Part shown: positions 12,401-22,244 of the stretch, piece after piece
Layout of the letters: each line of letters starts with the position of its first letter
How positions within the stretch are numbered: the first letter of the stretch is position 1
Source: Nemertoderma westbladi
Taxonomy: Eukaryota; Xenacoelomorpha; Nemertodermatida; Nemertodermatidae
DNA: 64,000 nucleotides
Reading direction: 5' to 3'
NCBI GenBank assembly: GCA_032718475.1
Contig: JAUCBJ010002693.1
Coordinates: 26,453-90,452, forward strand
Notes under the pieces: model-generated
Told to the model about the DNA's origin: nothing
Database searches by the model: none
Seen by the model: the letters and a program-made list of their open reading frames with translations, nothing else
Position numbers and translations under genes: made by a program

Positions 12401-12568
12401 AATTGGAAGAAACCACGAAGAACTGCCAGATTGTTCTAATAGACGACGGAGAGTTTGAGGGAATGGAGCACTTTAAGGTTTCCCTAAAGGCCCCTAACAA
12501 CCCCGTCACTCCGGTTAACTTTGGCGACAATCTTACAGTCAACGTTAATGTTCTTGATGAAGACGATA
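12401..12568 (+). CDS. FRAS1-like: Exon W7: second half of Calx-beta domain 4
   Basis: Acceptor TATTTTACAG, donor GTTAGT, phase 1 to 1. The product contains IVLIDDGEFEGMEHFKVSLK and ends VLDEDD, matching the acidic loop and the F-x-V-x-L strand of the Calx-beta second half. The open frame on the opposite strand is a shadow. Confidence 0.92.
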
Positions 12569-12734
12569 GTTAGTTAATATATCCCTTGATCTAATTGTCA
12601 TTGTGTTTAGATTGTGCCTAAATGTTTTTTTATTTTTTTTCAAATAATTGTTATTTTGTGGGCGTCAATGAATATGACAGGCAATCTCAACAATATTATT
12701 GGACGTAACCTTCGTAATTTAGTTGCAACGAAAT

Positions 12735-12805
12735 AGACCTGATCTAGGATCGAACCCAGTACTCTCGCTTTACCGAATGAACCTGTTGGGATAAATCACT
12801 ACCAC
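12735..12805 (-). mobile_element. tRNA-related SINE fragment
   Basis: On the minus strand an A-box-like GTGGTAGTGATTTATCCC is followed about 30 nt later by the B-box TGGGTTCGATCC. No convincing cloverleaf, so a SINE head is more likely than a tRNA gene. A (CAA)n run adjoins it at about 12799-12825. Confidence 0.4.
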
Positions 12806-12976
12806 AACAACAACAACAACAACAACTACCCACACCTCTAAAGAGGTAGTTTCGATATAATTGGGATCATATTATGATATTATATTAGTTTATACTTTGA
12901 GTATTAATTTAATTAATAACCGTAAAATAAAGTGTTACTTTTTCCTATATTCATTTTACCGATTTTTCATTATTAG

Positions 12977-13171
12977 GACCGCGAATAACTTTAGGCGAGA
13001 GTTCCTATGTGTGGCGGGAGTCCAAGGACCCGTCCAGACTGAGTCTACTCCCTATCCGGGTGTTGGGTCTGGGGGACCTGGGCCTACCGGTACAGGCTAG
13101 GCTGTACACTGCCACTAATAGTTACCAGACCGCATTGGCTAACATTGACTATCAACCAATTGTAAACAATA
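12977..13171 (+). CDS. FRAS1-like: Exon W8: first half of Calx-beta domain 5
   Basis: Acceptor TTCATTATTAG, donor GTAAGT, phase 1 to 1. It encodes RPRITLGESSYVWRESKDPS, then LLPIRVLGLGDLG. The frame used by the spliced transcript is different from both longer ATG-initiated frames here; it is chosen because phases of the exons on either side require it and because it gives the Calx-beta opening. Confidence 0.9.
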
Positions 13172-13332
13172 GTAAGTTTATCTTCAAACTGTATTATTAT
13201 TATTTCAGTAATATTTTATTATTACTAAATTAAAAGAATTACGGTTACCGAATAATTAGCGAACAATTTTACAAAGATTTGCTTTCATTATTGCGCTTTC
13301 CATAACTAATATTTTAACATCTTTTAATTTAG

Positions 13333-13494
13333 TTTTTATTTTGAATTCGACGACGAATGTTATGGAATTCAACATAAAGATTGAACCCGATGAAGTTCGC
13401 GAAGATATGGAGAACTTTACTGTCGTTCTGGAGTTATTATCAGGGCACGGAATCACCGAGATTCTTATCAGTGCGGCCGACATATATATTATAG
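13333..13494 (+). CDS. FRAS1-like: Exon W9: second half of Calx-beta domain 5
   Basis: Acceptor TTTTAATTTAG, donor GTGAGT, phase 1 to 1. It reads IFILNSTTNVMEFNIKIEPD followed by EDMENFTVVLELLSG and ends ISAADIYII. It is the last Calx-beta half; with exon W1 this gives five repeats, the number known for FRAS1 and FREM2. The donor is followed after 13 nt by a degenerate 21-bp tandem repeat. Confidence 0.9.
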
Positions 13495-13507
13495 GTGAGT
13501 GAGGTAT

Positions 13508-13633
13508 TGTCCGGTCGTTAAAGGCCAATATGCGGTTGTTAAGGGTTAATGTTCGGTAGATAAGGACTGATGCCCGGTCGTTAAATAATGGTGGTCTGTT
13601 GTTAGGGGTTAATATCCGATCGTGAAAGGCTAA
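13508..13633. repeat. Degenerate 21-bp tandem repeat at the 5' end of an intron
   Basis: Six units of exactly 21 bp with the common core CGGTCGTTAAGG, starting 13 nt after the donor of W9. Units differ at many positions, so this is an old array, in contrast to the homogeneous one at 15493. Confidence 0.75.
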
Positions 13634-13639
13634 TAATGT

Positions 13640-14517
13640 TCGCTATAAATGTCCATTACTATTCATATTCTGTACGCAATGAGGACAGCCACAAAGGGTG
13701 AAGATCTGGGATTCACACTTCAAGAACGCAGAAGTAGTAGATATCCGGCAACTACAGTCACAGACACCGACTTTGCGGGTCGACATCGCCCTGCTCTCTA
13801 ATACGCTAGCAGATGCACAGCTTCTACTAAATAAAGTGGAGAGGGCTGCTAAGGAGGTTGGATTGCATATAAATGCTACCAAGACCGAATTCATGACCTT
13901 TAATGTTGATGGAAACTTGACAACCATTGATAATAATCAACTAAGGAAGGTCGAGGACTTCCAGTACCTTGGATCGTGGATAGAGAGTAGCAAAAAGGAC
14001 ATAGAAGTTAGGAAAGCAAAGGCTTGGGTAGCTCTATCAAAAATGGATACCATCTGGAAATCAGATCTCTCCAGGCACCTGAAGACTAAGTTCTTTCTAG
14101 CCACAGTGGAAAGAGTATTTTTATACAGGGGTTGAGACCTGGACACTGACTAAATCACTTGAACAACGAATTGATGGTTGCTACACAAGACTATTAAGGG
14201 CAGCCCTAAACATCAGCTGGAGACAACACATGACAAACGCCGAGCTTTATGGTTCAATACCACCTGTATCAACCACCCTCCGTGAACGCAGATTAAGATT
14301 CAGTGGGCACTGCTGGCGAAGTAAAGACGATGTCATACCAGATCTACTTCTCTGGCAACCAACTCATGGAAAGCGTAGTCGTGGACGACCGGCCATAACA
14401 TATATAGATCAACTTGAAAGGGATACTGAACTTGGGAGAAACGAAATTGCGACAACTATGGAGAATCGGGAAGCCTGGAAGGATCTCATTTCCACTGTCC
14501 GAGTTCGCTCGATCTAG
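13640..14517 (+). pseudogene. RTE-like LINE relic, reverse-transcriptase C-terminal half (subfamily 1)
   Basis: 5'-truncated and broken. The catalytic region reads TDFA, then a 1-nt shift, then DIALLSNTLADAQLLLNKVE, so the FADD motif is destroyed. Downstream come the thumb/connection motifs FQYLGSWIESSKKDIEVRKA, WRQHMTNAELYG and RRLRFSGHCWRSKDD, in two frames. This C-terminal layout is typical of RTE-type non-LTR elements. A sister copy lies at 51284-53945; both end with GAGTTCGCTCGA shortly before a host splice acceptor. It is non-functional. Confidence 0.85.
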
Positions 14518-14559
14518 TTAATACTTATTTCTATAAATAATTACATTTTGTTTTTTTAG

Positions 14560-14684
14560 ACAGTGACGCCCATCTAGTTCCTAAATTCCCGGATGAGCCG
14601 CTAGTTGTCTCTCTGTTGGATTACGGCAGCGGTGCCCCCCCTAGCGGAACGATACCGTCTGGATATCCGGTTGTCTGCGTTTCG
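14560..14684 (+). CDS. FRAS1-like: Exon W10: linker after the Calx-beta repeats
   Basis: Acceptor TTTTTTTAG, donor GTAAGT, phase 1 in, phase 0 out. The product ends SGYPVVCVS, the start of the conserved cysteine-containing region that follows the fifth Calx-beta domain in FRAS1/FREM2. A LINE relic ends about 45 nt upstream of the acceptor. Confidence 0.9.
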
Positions 14685-15370
14685 GTAAGTTAATCTTAAT
14701 GAATACTGGTTTTAAATTTAATATTCATGGCTCGTCCCACAATATATTTTGTGTCGCCACTATTTTTTATTGCATAAATATCACATTAATGATACTTAAA
14801 AATATATTTACATAACAGTGCCTGTTAGTTGCTAGGTTACCACACAAGTAGTTCCCCCATTTGGAAATATTCAAGAATTTGTAATTGTAATTATTTAATT
14901 TAAAATGACTTAACTATATCTAAATAAATGAGTGAGATATTTTATTGCAATATTAACAGCACATTTGACAAAACAACGAAACTGATGCATTTTTGAAACC
15001 TGATGTATTGTTTGAAATTGCGAAATCTTAAATATTGGGAGGCCATTTTGATAAAAAATCAGTATTTTCTTAAACCACATTTTGATATAAGGAAAATTAA
15101 TCGTGTAATTAATACATAATATATTCGAGTGGAAATAATATTGCGTAAATTTGAAACTGTATTCCTCCTTGCAGAGTGAGTCATAATCCACTCTCTGCTA
15201 TAATACTCATTGAGTTATGGCTAATTATTTTACACAACTATTTTGAATTTTGAAATTTGAAATTTGAGATTCTAATTTATTTTTAACTTAAAAAATAATT
15301 TTGTTTCATTGTGTGTTAATATTGTATTTAATTTAGTAGTAATATATTTAATTGCTCTTCCCATTGATAG
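14685..15370. other. Intron between W10 and W11, nothing recognised
   Basis: AT-rich. The minus-strand frame 14910-15191 has no recognisable features. Confidence 0.6.
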
Positions 15371-15492
15371 GCTTGCGACCAGGGCCATCCAAGATATGGC
15401 GAGAATAAACGGAAATGTCGGACTCAATGGATAGACAACAGCAAAACTCGTTACAAGTGGGATGTTAAACCGAGTCACAGTCTGGAGTATCG
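15371..15492 (+). CDS. FRAS1-like: Exon W11: conserved post-Calx cysteine region
   Basis: Acceptor CCATTGATAG, donor GTAAGT, phase 0 in, phase 2 out. It encodes ACDQGHPRYGENKRKCRTQW and then a T-R-Y-K-W block, corresponding to the CDP-x-YP...TRYRW block that I recall in FREM2. The open frame on the minus strand here is a shadow. The exon ends exactly where the first giant minisatellite begins: the donor GTAAGT is the first repeat unit. Confidence 0.92.
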
Positions 15493-18354
15493 GTAAGTCG
15501 TCTAATATGGTTGGTAAAGTAGTCTAATATGGTTGGTAAAGTCGTCTAATATGGTTGGGAAAGTAGTCTAATAGGGTTGGTAAGTCGTCTAATATGGTTG
15601 GTAAAGTAGTCTAATATGGTTGGTAAAGTCGTCTAATATGGTTGGGAAAGTAGTCTAATAGGGTTGGTAAGTCGTCTAATAGGGTTGGTAAGTCGTCCAA
15701 TATGGTTGGGAGAGTAGTCTAATAGGGTTGGTAAGTCGTCTAATATGGTTGGTAAAGTCGTCTAATAGGGTTGGTAAGTCGTCCAATATGGTTGGGAAAG
15801 TAGTCTAATAGGGTTGGTAAGTCGTCTAATATGGTTGGTAAAGTCGTCTAATAGGGTTGGTAAGTCGTCCAATATGGTTGGGAAAGTAGTCTAATAGGGT
15901 TGGTAAGTCGTCTAATATGGTTGGTAAAGTCGTCTAATAGGGTTGGTAAGTCGTCCAATATGGTTGGTAAAGTCGTCTAATAGGGTTGGTAAGTCGTCCA
16001 ATAGGGTTGGGAAAGTTGTCTAATAGGGTTGGTAAGTCGTCCAATATGGTTGGTAAAGTCGTCTAATAGGGTTGGTAAGTCGTCCAATATGGTTGGTAAA
16101 GTTGTCTAATAGGGTTGGTAAGTCGTCTAATATGGTTGGTAAAGTCGTCTAATAGGGTTGGTAAGTCGTCCAATATGGTTGGGAAAGTAGTCTAATAGGG
16201 TTGGTAAGTCGTCTAATATGGTTGGTAAAGTCGTCTAATAGGGTTGGTAAGTCGTCCAATATGGTTGGGAAAGTAGTCTAATAGGGTTGGTAAGTCGTCT
16301 AATATGGTTGGTAAAGTCGTCTAATAGGGTTGGTAAGTCGTCCAATATGGTTGGTAAAGTCGTCTAATAGGGTTGGTAAGTCGTCCAATATGGTTGGGAA
16401 AGTAGTCTAATGGGGTTGGTAAGTCGTCTAATATGGTTGGTAAAGTCGTCTAATAGGGTTGGTAAGTCGTCCAATATGGTTGGTAAAGTTGTCTAATAGG
16501 GTTGGTAAGTCGTCTAATATGGTTGGTAAAGTCGTCTAATAGGGTTGGTAAGTCGTCCAATATGGTTGGGAAAGTAGTCTAATAGGGTTGGTAAGTCGTC
16601 TAATATGGTTGGTAAAGTCGTCTAATAGGGTTGGTAAGTCGTCCAATATGGTTGGTAAAGTCGTCTAATAGGGTTGGTAAGTCGTCCAATAGGGTTGGGA
16701 AAGTTGTCTAATAGGGTTGGTAAGTCGTCCAATATGGTTGGTAAAGTTGTCTAATAGGGTTGGTAAGTCGTCTAATATGGTTGGTAAAGTCGTCTAATAG
16801 GGTTGGTAAGTCGTCCAATATGGTTGGGAAAGTAGTCTAATAGGGTTGGTAAGTCGTCTAATATGGTTGGTAAAGTCGTCTAATAGGGTTGGTAAGTCGT
16901 CCAATATGGTTGATAAAGTCGTCTAATAGGGTTGGTAAGTCGTCCAATATGGTTGGGAAAGTCGTCTAATAGGGTTGGTAAGTCGTCTAATAGGGTTGGT
17001 AAGTCGTCCAATATGGTTGGGAAAGTAGTCTAATAGGGTTGGTAAGTCGTCTAATATGGTTGGTAAGTCGTCCAATATGGTTGGGAAAGTAGTCTAATAG
17101 GGTTGGTAAGTCGTCTAATATGGTTGGTAAGTCGTCTAATATGGTTGGTAAGTCGTCCAATATGGTTGGGAAAGTCATCTAATAGGGTTGGTAAGTCGTC
17201 AAATATGGTTGGGAAAGTAGTCTAATAGGGTTGGTAAGTCGTCTAATATGGTTGGTAAGTCGTCTAATATGGTTGGTAAGTCGTCCAATATGGTTGGGAA
17301 AGTCATCTAATAGGGTTGGTAAGTCGTCAAATATGGTTGGGAAAGTCGTCTAATAGGGTTGGTAAGTCGTCCAATATGGTTGTGAAAGTAGTCTAATAGG
17401 GTTGGTAGGTCGTCTAATATGGTTGGTAAAGTCGTCTAATAGGGTTGGTAAGTCGTCCAATATGGTTGGTAAAGTCGTCTAATAGGGTTGTTAAGTCGTC
17501 CAATATGGTTGGGAAAGTCGTATAATAGGGTTGGCAAGTCGTCTAATATGGTTGGTAAAGTCGTCTAATAGGGTTGGTAAGTCGTCCAATATGGTTGGTA
17601 AGTCGTCTAATAGGGTTGGTAAGTCGTCCAATCTGTTTGGTAAGTCGTCTAATAGGGTTGGTAAGTCGTCCAATATGGTTGGTAAAGTCGTATAATAGGG
17701 TTGGTAAGTCGTCCAATATGGTTGGTAAGTCGTCTAATAGGGTTGGTAAGTCGTCCAATAGGGTTGGGAAAGTCGTCTGATAGGGTTGGTAAGTCGTCCA
17801 ATATGGTTTGTAAAGTCGTCTAATAGGGTTGGCAAGTCGTCTAATATGGTTCGTAAGTCGTCCAATATGGTTGGTAAGTCGTCCAATATGGTTGGTAAGT
17901 CGTCCAATATGGTTGGTAAGTCGTCCAATGGCGATGGTAAAATAGTCTAATATGGTTGAGAAAGTCGTCCAATAGAGTTGGTAAGTCGTCCAATATGGTT
18001 GGTAAGTCGTCTAATAGGGTTGGTAAGTCGTCCAATGTGTTTGGTAAGTCGTCTAATATGGTTGGTAAGTCGTCCAATATGGTTGGTAAGTCGTCCAATA
18101 TGGTTGGTAAGTCGTCCAATATGGTTGGTAAGTCGTCCAATGGCGATGGTAAAATAGTCTAATATGGTGGAGAAAGTCGTCCAATAGAGTTGGTAAGTCG
18201 TCCAATATGGTTGGTAAGTCGTCCAATGGCGATGGTAAAATAGTCTAATATGGTTGGGAAAATCGTCAAATAGAGTTGGTAAGTCGTCCAATATAGTTGG
18301 TTCTAAGTCTTACAATGGTATTGGTTAAATAGTCCAATATAGTTGGTAAAATCG
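15493..18354. repeat. Giant 21/22-bp minisatellite starting at the 5' splice site
   Basis: About 130 units. The 21-bp form starts GTAAGTCGTCTAAT and ends ATGGTTG; the 22-bp form has GTAAAGT or GGAAAGT. In the proximal half they alternate in an 86-bp higher-order unit (21+22+21+22). The first unit supplies the donor of W11, and only about 17 nt separate the last unit from the acceptor of W12, so the intron is essentially all array. Distal units are more varied, with inserts such as GGCGATGGTAAAATAG. Open frames on both strands reading DDLPT or GKSSN repeats are not genes. Confidence 0.97.
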
Positions 18355-18371
18355 TAATTATTTATTTCTAG

Positions 18372-18493
18372 GGAGGCGAAAGGTGTTTTTCTCTTTCTCA
18401 CCCCTACGACGATGGTTCTAGACAGCGCTTATTTCAGCCCCTCGAGTCGTCTTCGTTGCTTGGCAACAGCAGTCAGCAGGGATGATGAAGTCG
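18372..18493 (+). CDS. FRAS1-like: Exon W12: conserved post-Calx region, continued
   Basis: Acceptor TTATTTCTAG, donor GTATGT, phase 2 in, phase 1 out. It reads REAKGVFLFLTPTTMVLDSA then YFSPSSRLRCLATAV, matching the LDSIYF...RVQCAARAV block of FREM2 as I recall it. It is flanked by a 2.9-kb repeat intron upstream and the 26.5-kb transposon-filled intron downstream. Confidence 0.92.
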
Positions 18494-19636
18494 GTATGTA
18501 AGCCCTCTCTCTCTGTCTCGTATAATATATAAAACAGTTTAGTTTGAGAGAAATTTAATTTTAATTAATTATGTGGACTTCATTTCCTCTATTTCTCTGC
18601 AAATAAATGGGCGGATTTTACAAACATGTCAAAATTTTAATTCAATTGTCAAAAATTAGAAAGTGCACCACATCGCTAAAAATTTCAAGCACTGACTATA
18701 CACATACCGGCAACTATAATGTTTTTCAAACAGATTATCCGCGGCTTTTTCTAAGTCTTTCCAGAAATTGTTATTGAGTAAAGCTTAGTATGCTTGCTTC
18801 GTCGGCTGTCTGTGTTCTTCTCAGCTCTGGGTTTTGATAGTCAGACTGACTGACGTTTGGACAGACCGAAAGTTACACGGTCATAGTAACAGTATAAAAA
18901 ATGAGAAACTGACATTGGTAATTAAATTCGTCGCCCAATAAATAATTAGTGGAACTGGAAAGGTAGCGAAAAATTTAGCTTTAGGTTTTATGTTGCCCTT
19001 ACTGATCTTTTAACTTAAAGGTAAACACAAGAGTCTCACACCCTTAAACTACAAAGAAATACAGAATCAGGGCATTAAGCCCAAATTAGTAACTCATAAC
19101 TCAGACGATAGGGCCATCAAAGGACACAAACAAAACAAACAAAAAACACAAAAACGTCAAACAAAAATAACTTAATAACACGCTCCACATACAGCTGTAT
19201 GTATATCGCAACCCTAACCCCTAACCTAACCGCCATACACTAAATGATACCGGTAATAAACTGCACGATAGCTAAGCCTATATTCTATAAGAAAATATAT
19301 GACAATTTTGTCGCCGTGAAAGGGGTAGGACTAGGGAAAAAATAATTAATTTGTGAAAAATATGGTTGCGTTTCGGCGTCTGAGACCCAGTACGCGCTAA
19401 TCCTCGACACCTCGTCAGCTGGACAGGGAATTAGCCAAGCCTATCTATATTGCAGGTCTCGGCCACAGAAAGTGAAAAAAAAAACGAAACGTAGCTGTCA
19501 AAATATATATTTTTTTTAAATTAGTAAAAGTATATATCATTCGATTGCATTTCTTCCACTGATTGCGAATCTGACAATAAAACAAAGATATTCAAAAGCT
19601 AAGAAAATATGGGCAAAAAACGTAAACTTGCAGTCG
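18494..19636. other. Start of the 26.5-kb intron, nothing recognised
   Basis: No element or exon identified between the W12 donor and the 41-bp minisatellite. Confidence 0.5.
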
Positions 19637-20382
19637 AACTCTACTTTTCCTGGTGTAGTGTTTGGATTCCTTTCCCAAACTCTACTTTTCCTGGTGTAGT
19701 GTTTGGATTCCTTTCCCAAACTCTACTTTTCCTGGTGTAGTGTTTGGATTCCTTTTCCAAACTCTACTTTTCCTGGTGTAGTGTTTGGATTCCTTTTCCA
19801 AACTCCACTTTTCCTGGTGTAGTATTTGGATTCCTTTTCCAAACTCCACTTTTCCTGGTGTAGTGTTTGGATTCCTTTTCCAAACTCTACTTTTCCTGGT
19901 GTAGTGTTTGGATTCCTTTTCCAAACTCCACTTTTCCTGGTGTAGTGTTTGGATTCGTTTTCCAAACTCTACTTTTCCTGGTGTAGTGTTTGGATTCCTT
20001 TTCCAAACTCTACTTTTCCTGGTGTAGTGTTTGGATTCCTTTTCCAAACTCCACTTTTCCTGGTGTAGTGTTTGGATTCCTTTTCCAAACTCTACTTTTC
20101 CTGGTGTAGTGTTTGGATTCCTTTTCCAAACTCTACTTTTCCTGGTGTAGTGTTTGGATTCCTTTTCCAAACTCTACTTTTCCTGGTGTAGTGTTTGGAT
20201 TCCTTTTCCAAACTCTACTTTTCCTGGTGTAGTGTTTGGATTCCTTTTCCAAACTCTACTTTTCCTGGTGTAGTGTTTGGATTCCTTTTCCAAACTCTAC
20301 TTTTCCTGGTGTAGTGTTTGGATTCCTTTTCCAAACTCTACTTATCCTGGTGTAGTGTTTGGATTCCTTTTCCAAACTCTAC
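19637..20382. repeat. 41-bp minisatellite, about 18 copies
   Basis: Very homogeneous units starting AACTCTACTTTTCCTGGTGT, with a C/T variant near the start (CTCTAC or CTCCAC). As 41 is not a multiple of three and no minus frame contains a stop, the array gives long open minus frames that cycle through all three frames every 123 nt. These are artefacts. Confidence 0.96.
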
Positions 20383-20654
20383 AATTTTGTGTCGAGTTTG
20401 GTCTTTGCTCCTATCGAGAAGCCAGAAAATAATTCCAATTTTTCCAATAATCCAATAATTCCAAAACAATTCCCTGTGATCTGATTGGATAATATCATCA
20501 TTTCTTGTTAAATAATCACATCAAATTTGATATATTCCGAGAATCCTCAAGACTCATTAAGCCGGGCAATGCCACCATGGATGGGCGATCTTCCTTTATA
20601 GTGTTTTCTACATGTTACCGCAAGTGAAAAAGGTGACCTCCAGTGCAAATTAAC

Positions 20655-20745
20655 TGAAAGTGAAAATACGTTTTGGTTATTGTTTTGGTTAGAAAACACC
20701 GCCGCTATAACCTGCTCAGCTTATTTCCCCTAATGTTTTAAATTA
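20655..20745 (-). mobile_element. MITE family 2 fragment
   Basis: Contains ATTGTTTTGGTTAGAAAACA then TATAACCTGCTCAGC, matching the family core at 9110-9180. Confidence 0.45.
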
Positions 20746-20754
20746 AATTAAACT

Positions 20755-21023
20755 AATTATAAGTAATTAAACAGGACTAAGGATGATCCAACTCTATAGC
20801 AAATGGAGCGGAAAAAATGAATTCGCCACCAGCGGGGATCGAACCCGCGTCTCCCGATAAACGTTCAGGTATGCTAACCACTACACCACGGAGCATACCT
20901 GAAGCATACCTGAACGTTTATCGGGAGACGCGGGTTCGATCCCAGCTGGTGGCGAATTCATTTTTTCCGCTCCATTTGCTATAGAGTTGGATCATCCTTA
21001 GTCCTGTTTAATTACTTATAATT
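20755..21023. mobile_element. tRNA-like 121-bp near-perfect inverted repeat
   Basis: Arms 20755-20875 and 20903-21023 are reverse complements with one mismatch seen, separated by 27 nt. Each arm has a B-box (GCGGGTTCGATCCC on the + strand of the right arm) and the left arm plus spacer also carries an A-box (GTGGTGTAGTGGTTAGCAT, minus strand). The anticodon loop lacks the universal U33 and the acceptor stem pairs badly, so it is tRNA-derived and not a tRNA gene. The head-to-head layout suggests a palindromic SINE or a fold-back duplication. Confidence 0.8.
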
Positions 21024-21166
21024 TATACAATCTATGGATGTCAAACACATATACAAATTAAACTAATTTTTATTTTTACGCCACCGTTTTTGTTCGCTAT
21101 TTCTTTTCTGTCTCTGTTGAAGGGCGATGTTAGGATCCGCGCAAACTTTAATCTTTTGTTTATCTC

Positions 21167-21532
21167 TTATTGCCTGCCGCCTTTTGCGTTGAGCCTACTT
21201 TTCACGATTGTAACACGAGGATTATCCCTTCTGTAAATTCTCTTCGCTGACAGGGTTCTAAGTAGTTTATCGCAGATTGTCGACTTAGTGGTTCTTTCGG
21301 TGTAGTAAGAGTTGCACGCAAAGCTTATGGCAAAACCTTTCCTTCTCATGATTCTCAACGGGTTGGCAGACGGGCGAATGTCGGCGAATTCGGCGGATGA
21401 GTAAAGTAAAGTTTTCTTTTCGTTTTCCTTCGTAGATACATTTCGTTTTGGTTTGGATTTCTTGATAATATTATTAAGAGCTTTATTGTGTTCTGTTAAT
21501 TTGTCTTTCTCTTTCCTCAATGTGCGCGCCAT
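21167..21532 (-). CDS. Unrecognised basic ORF, 121 codons
   Basis: Opens MARTLRKEKDKLTEHNKALN and is rich in Lys and Arg throughout, ending RLNAKGGRQ. The start may form a coiled coil. It lies just next to a 22-bp palindrome (21533-21554) and an RTE-like endonuclease relic, so it may belong to a transposon. No family recognised; it may not be a gene. Confidence 0.3.
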   Translation of the reverse strand: MARTLRKEKDKLTEHNKALNNIIKKSKPKRNVSTKENEKKTLLYSSAEFADIRPSANPLRIMRRKGFAISFACNSYYTERTTKSTICDKLLRTLSAKRIYRRDNPRVTIVKSRLNAKGGRQ

Positions 21533-21556
21533 CCAACACTTAAATAAGTGTTGGAT
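21532..21556. repeat. Short perfect palindrome
   Basis: ATCCAACACTTA followed by its complement TAAGTGTTGGAT, capable of a hairpin. Adjoining GTTGGATAGT repeats run to about 21595. It separates two minus-strand open frames. Confidence 0.8.
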
Positions 21557-21587
21557 GGTTAGTTAGGATAGTTGGATAGTTGGATAG

Positions 21588-22200
21588 TTAGGTACCACAA
21601 CCAGCCTGTAAGTAATCTACCGGTATCTTAATATCTGGCAGTAAACCACGCTTCTTGAACTGGGTTCCAGCCGAAAACAATCTATTTCCAGAGATAAAAT
21701 CCTGAAGATGGACGGAATTTCGGTTAACACTATTGCTATAGACCCAGGGCGATGTAGGTGATTGATGCTGACTTGCATTAATGTCTCCCAGGAATGTTAA
21801 GAATGCATGCTGATCCACTCCATCAGTAGCTGCTTGTAGATTGTGGTAGAAATTTTCCACCTCCTCTACAGGGGCAACACTAGTTGGAGAGTAGCACACA
21901 GTGAGAACCACCTTAGGAAACTTCTTAGCCAGTCTTCCAGAACATGAGAAGTGGCAACGGATGATGCGGTTAGAGATTTTGTCTATTTTGTCCAATGCTG
22001 CATGTGCAGTTGGATTCTTCAATAGACCAATTCCACCATTGCCACTATCATCTGCTGACGCGAGGGCGAGTCGCCAACCGCCCACCATGTCCTTAATCAG
22101 AACCTCATCAGTCTTTCCAGTCTGCATTCGGTGCTCTTGAACACCCACTTCGCTAAGAGAAAGCTTATCTGCCAAGGCAGTCAGCTCACCTTGTCACATT
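21588..22200 (-). pseudogene. RTE-like LINE relic, APE-type endonuclease fragment (subfamily 2)
   Basis: A 195-codon frame with GVQEHRMQTGKTDE, then VCYSPTS, ENFYHNLQAATDGVDQHAFL and FLGDINASQHQ. These are endonuclease/exonuclease/phosphatase-fold motifs, with the catalytic Glu in the first and the DxN-type block in the last. The same block, ENFYYNLHASTDGVDQHAFL, is found in the relic at 36590-39140. The fragment is cut off at both ends; no reverse transcriptase follows in this orientation. Confidence 0.82.
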
Positions 22201-22244
22201 GGGGACCCGAGTGTTAGGGTGTTTACTGAGGCTAGTCTAGTGAT

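Noticed and set aside
16987-18291. Several long minus and plus ORFs reading DDLPT, GRLTN or GKSSN repeats
   Set aside because: They are translations of the 21/22-bp minisatellite; no independent start, no non-repeat sequence, and the array is intronic.
15493-18354. CRISPR-like array
   Set aside because: Repeats are contiguous with no unique spacers, and this is eukaryotic intron sequence.
19537-20170. 162-codon and 80-codon minus ORFs reading KHYTRKS/NTTPGKVEF repeats
   Set aside because: The 41-bp unit has no stop in any minus frame, so any array gives open frames. Nothing else supports coding.
20826-20901. Functional tRNA gene on the minus strand
   Set aside because: A- and B-boxes and a T-arm are present, but the anticodon loop lacks U33 and the acceptor stem has several mismatches.
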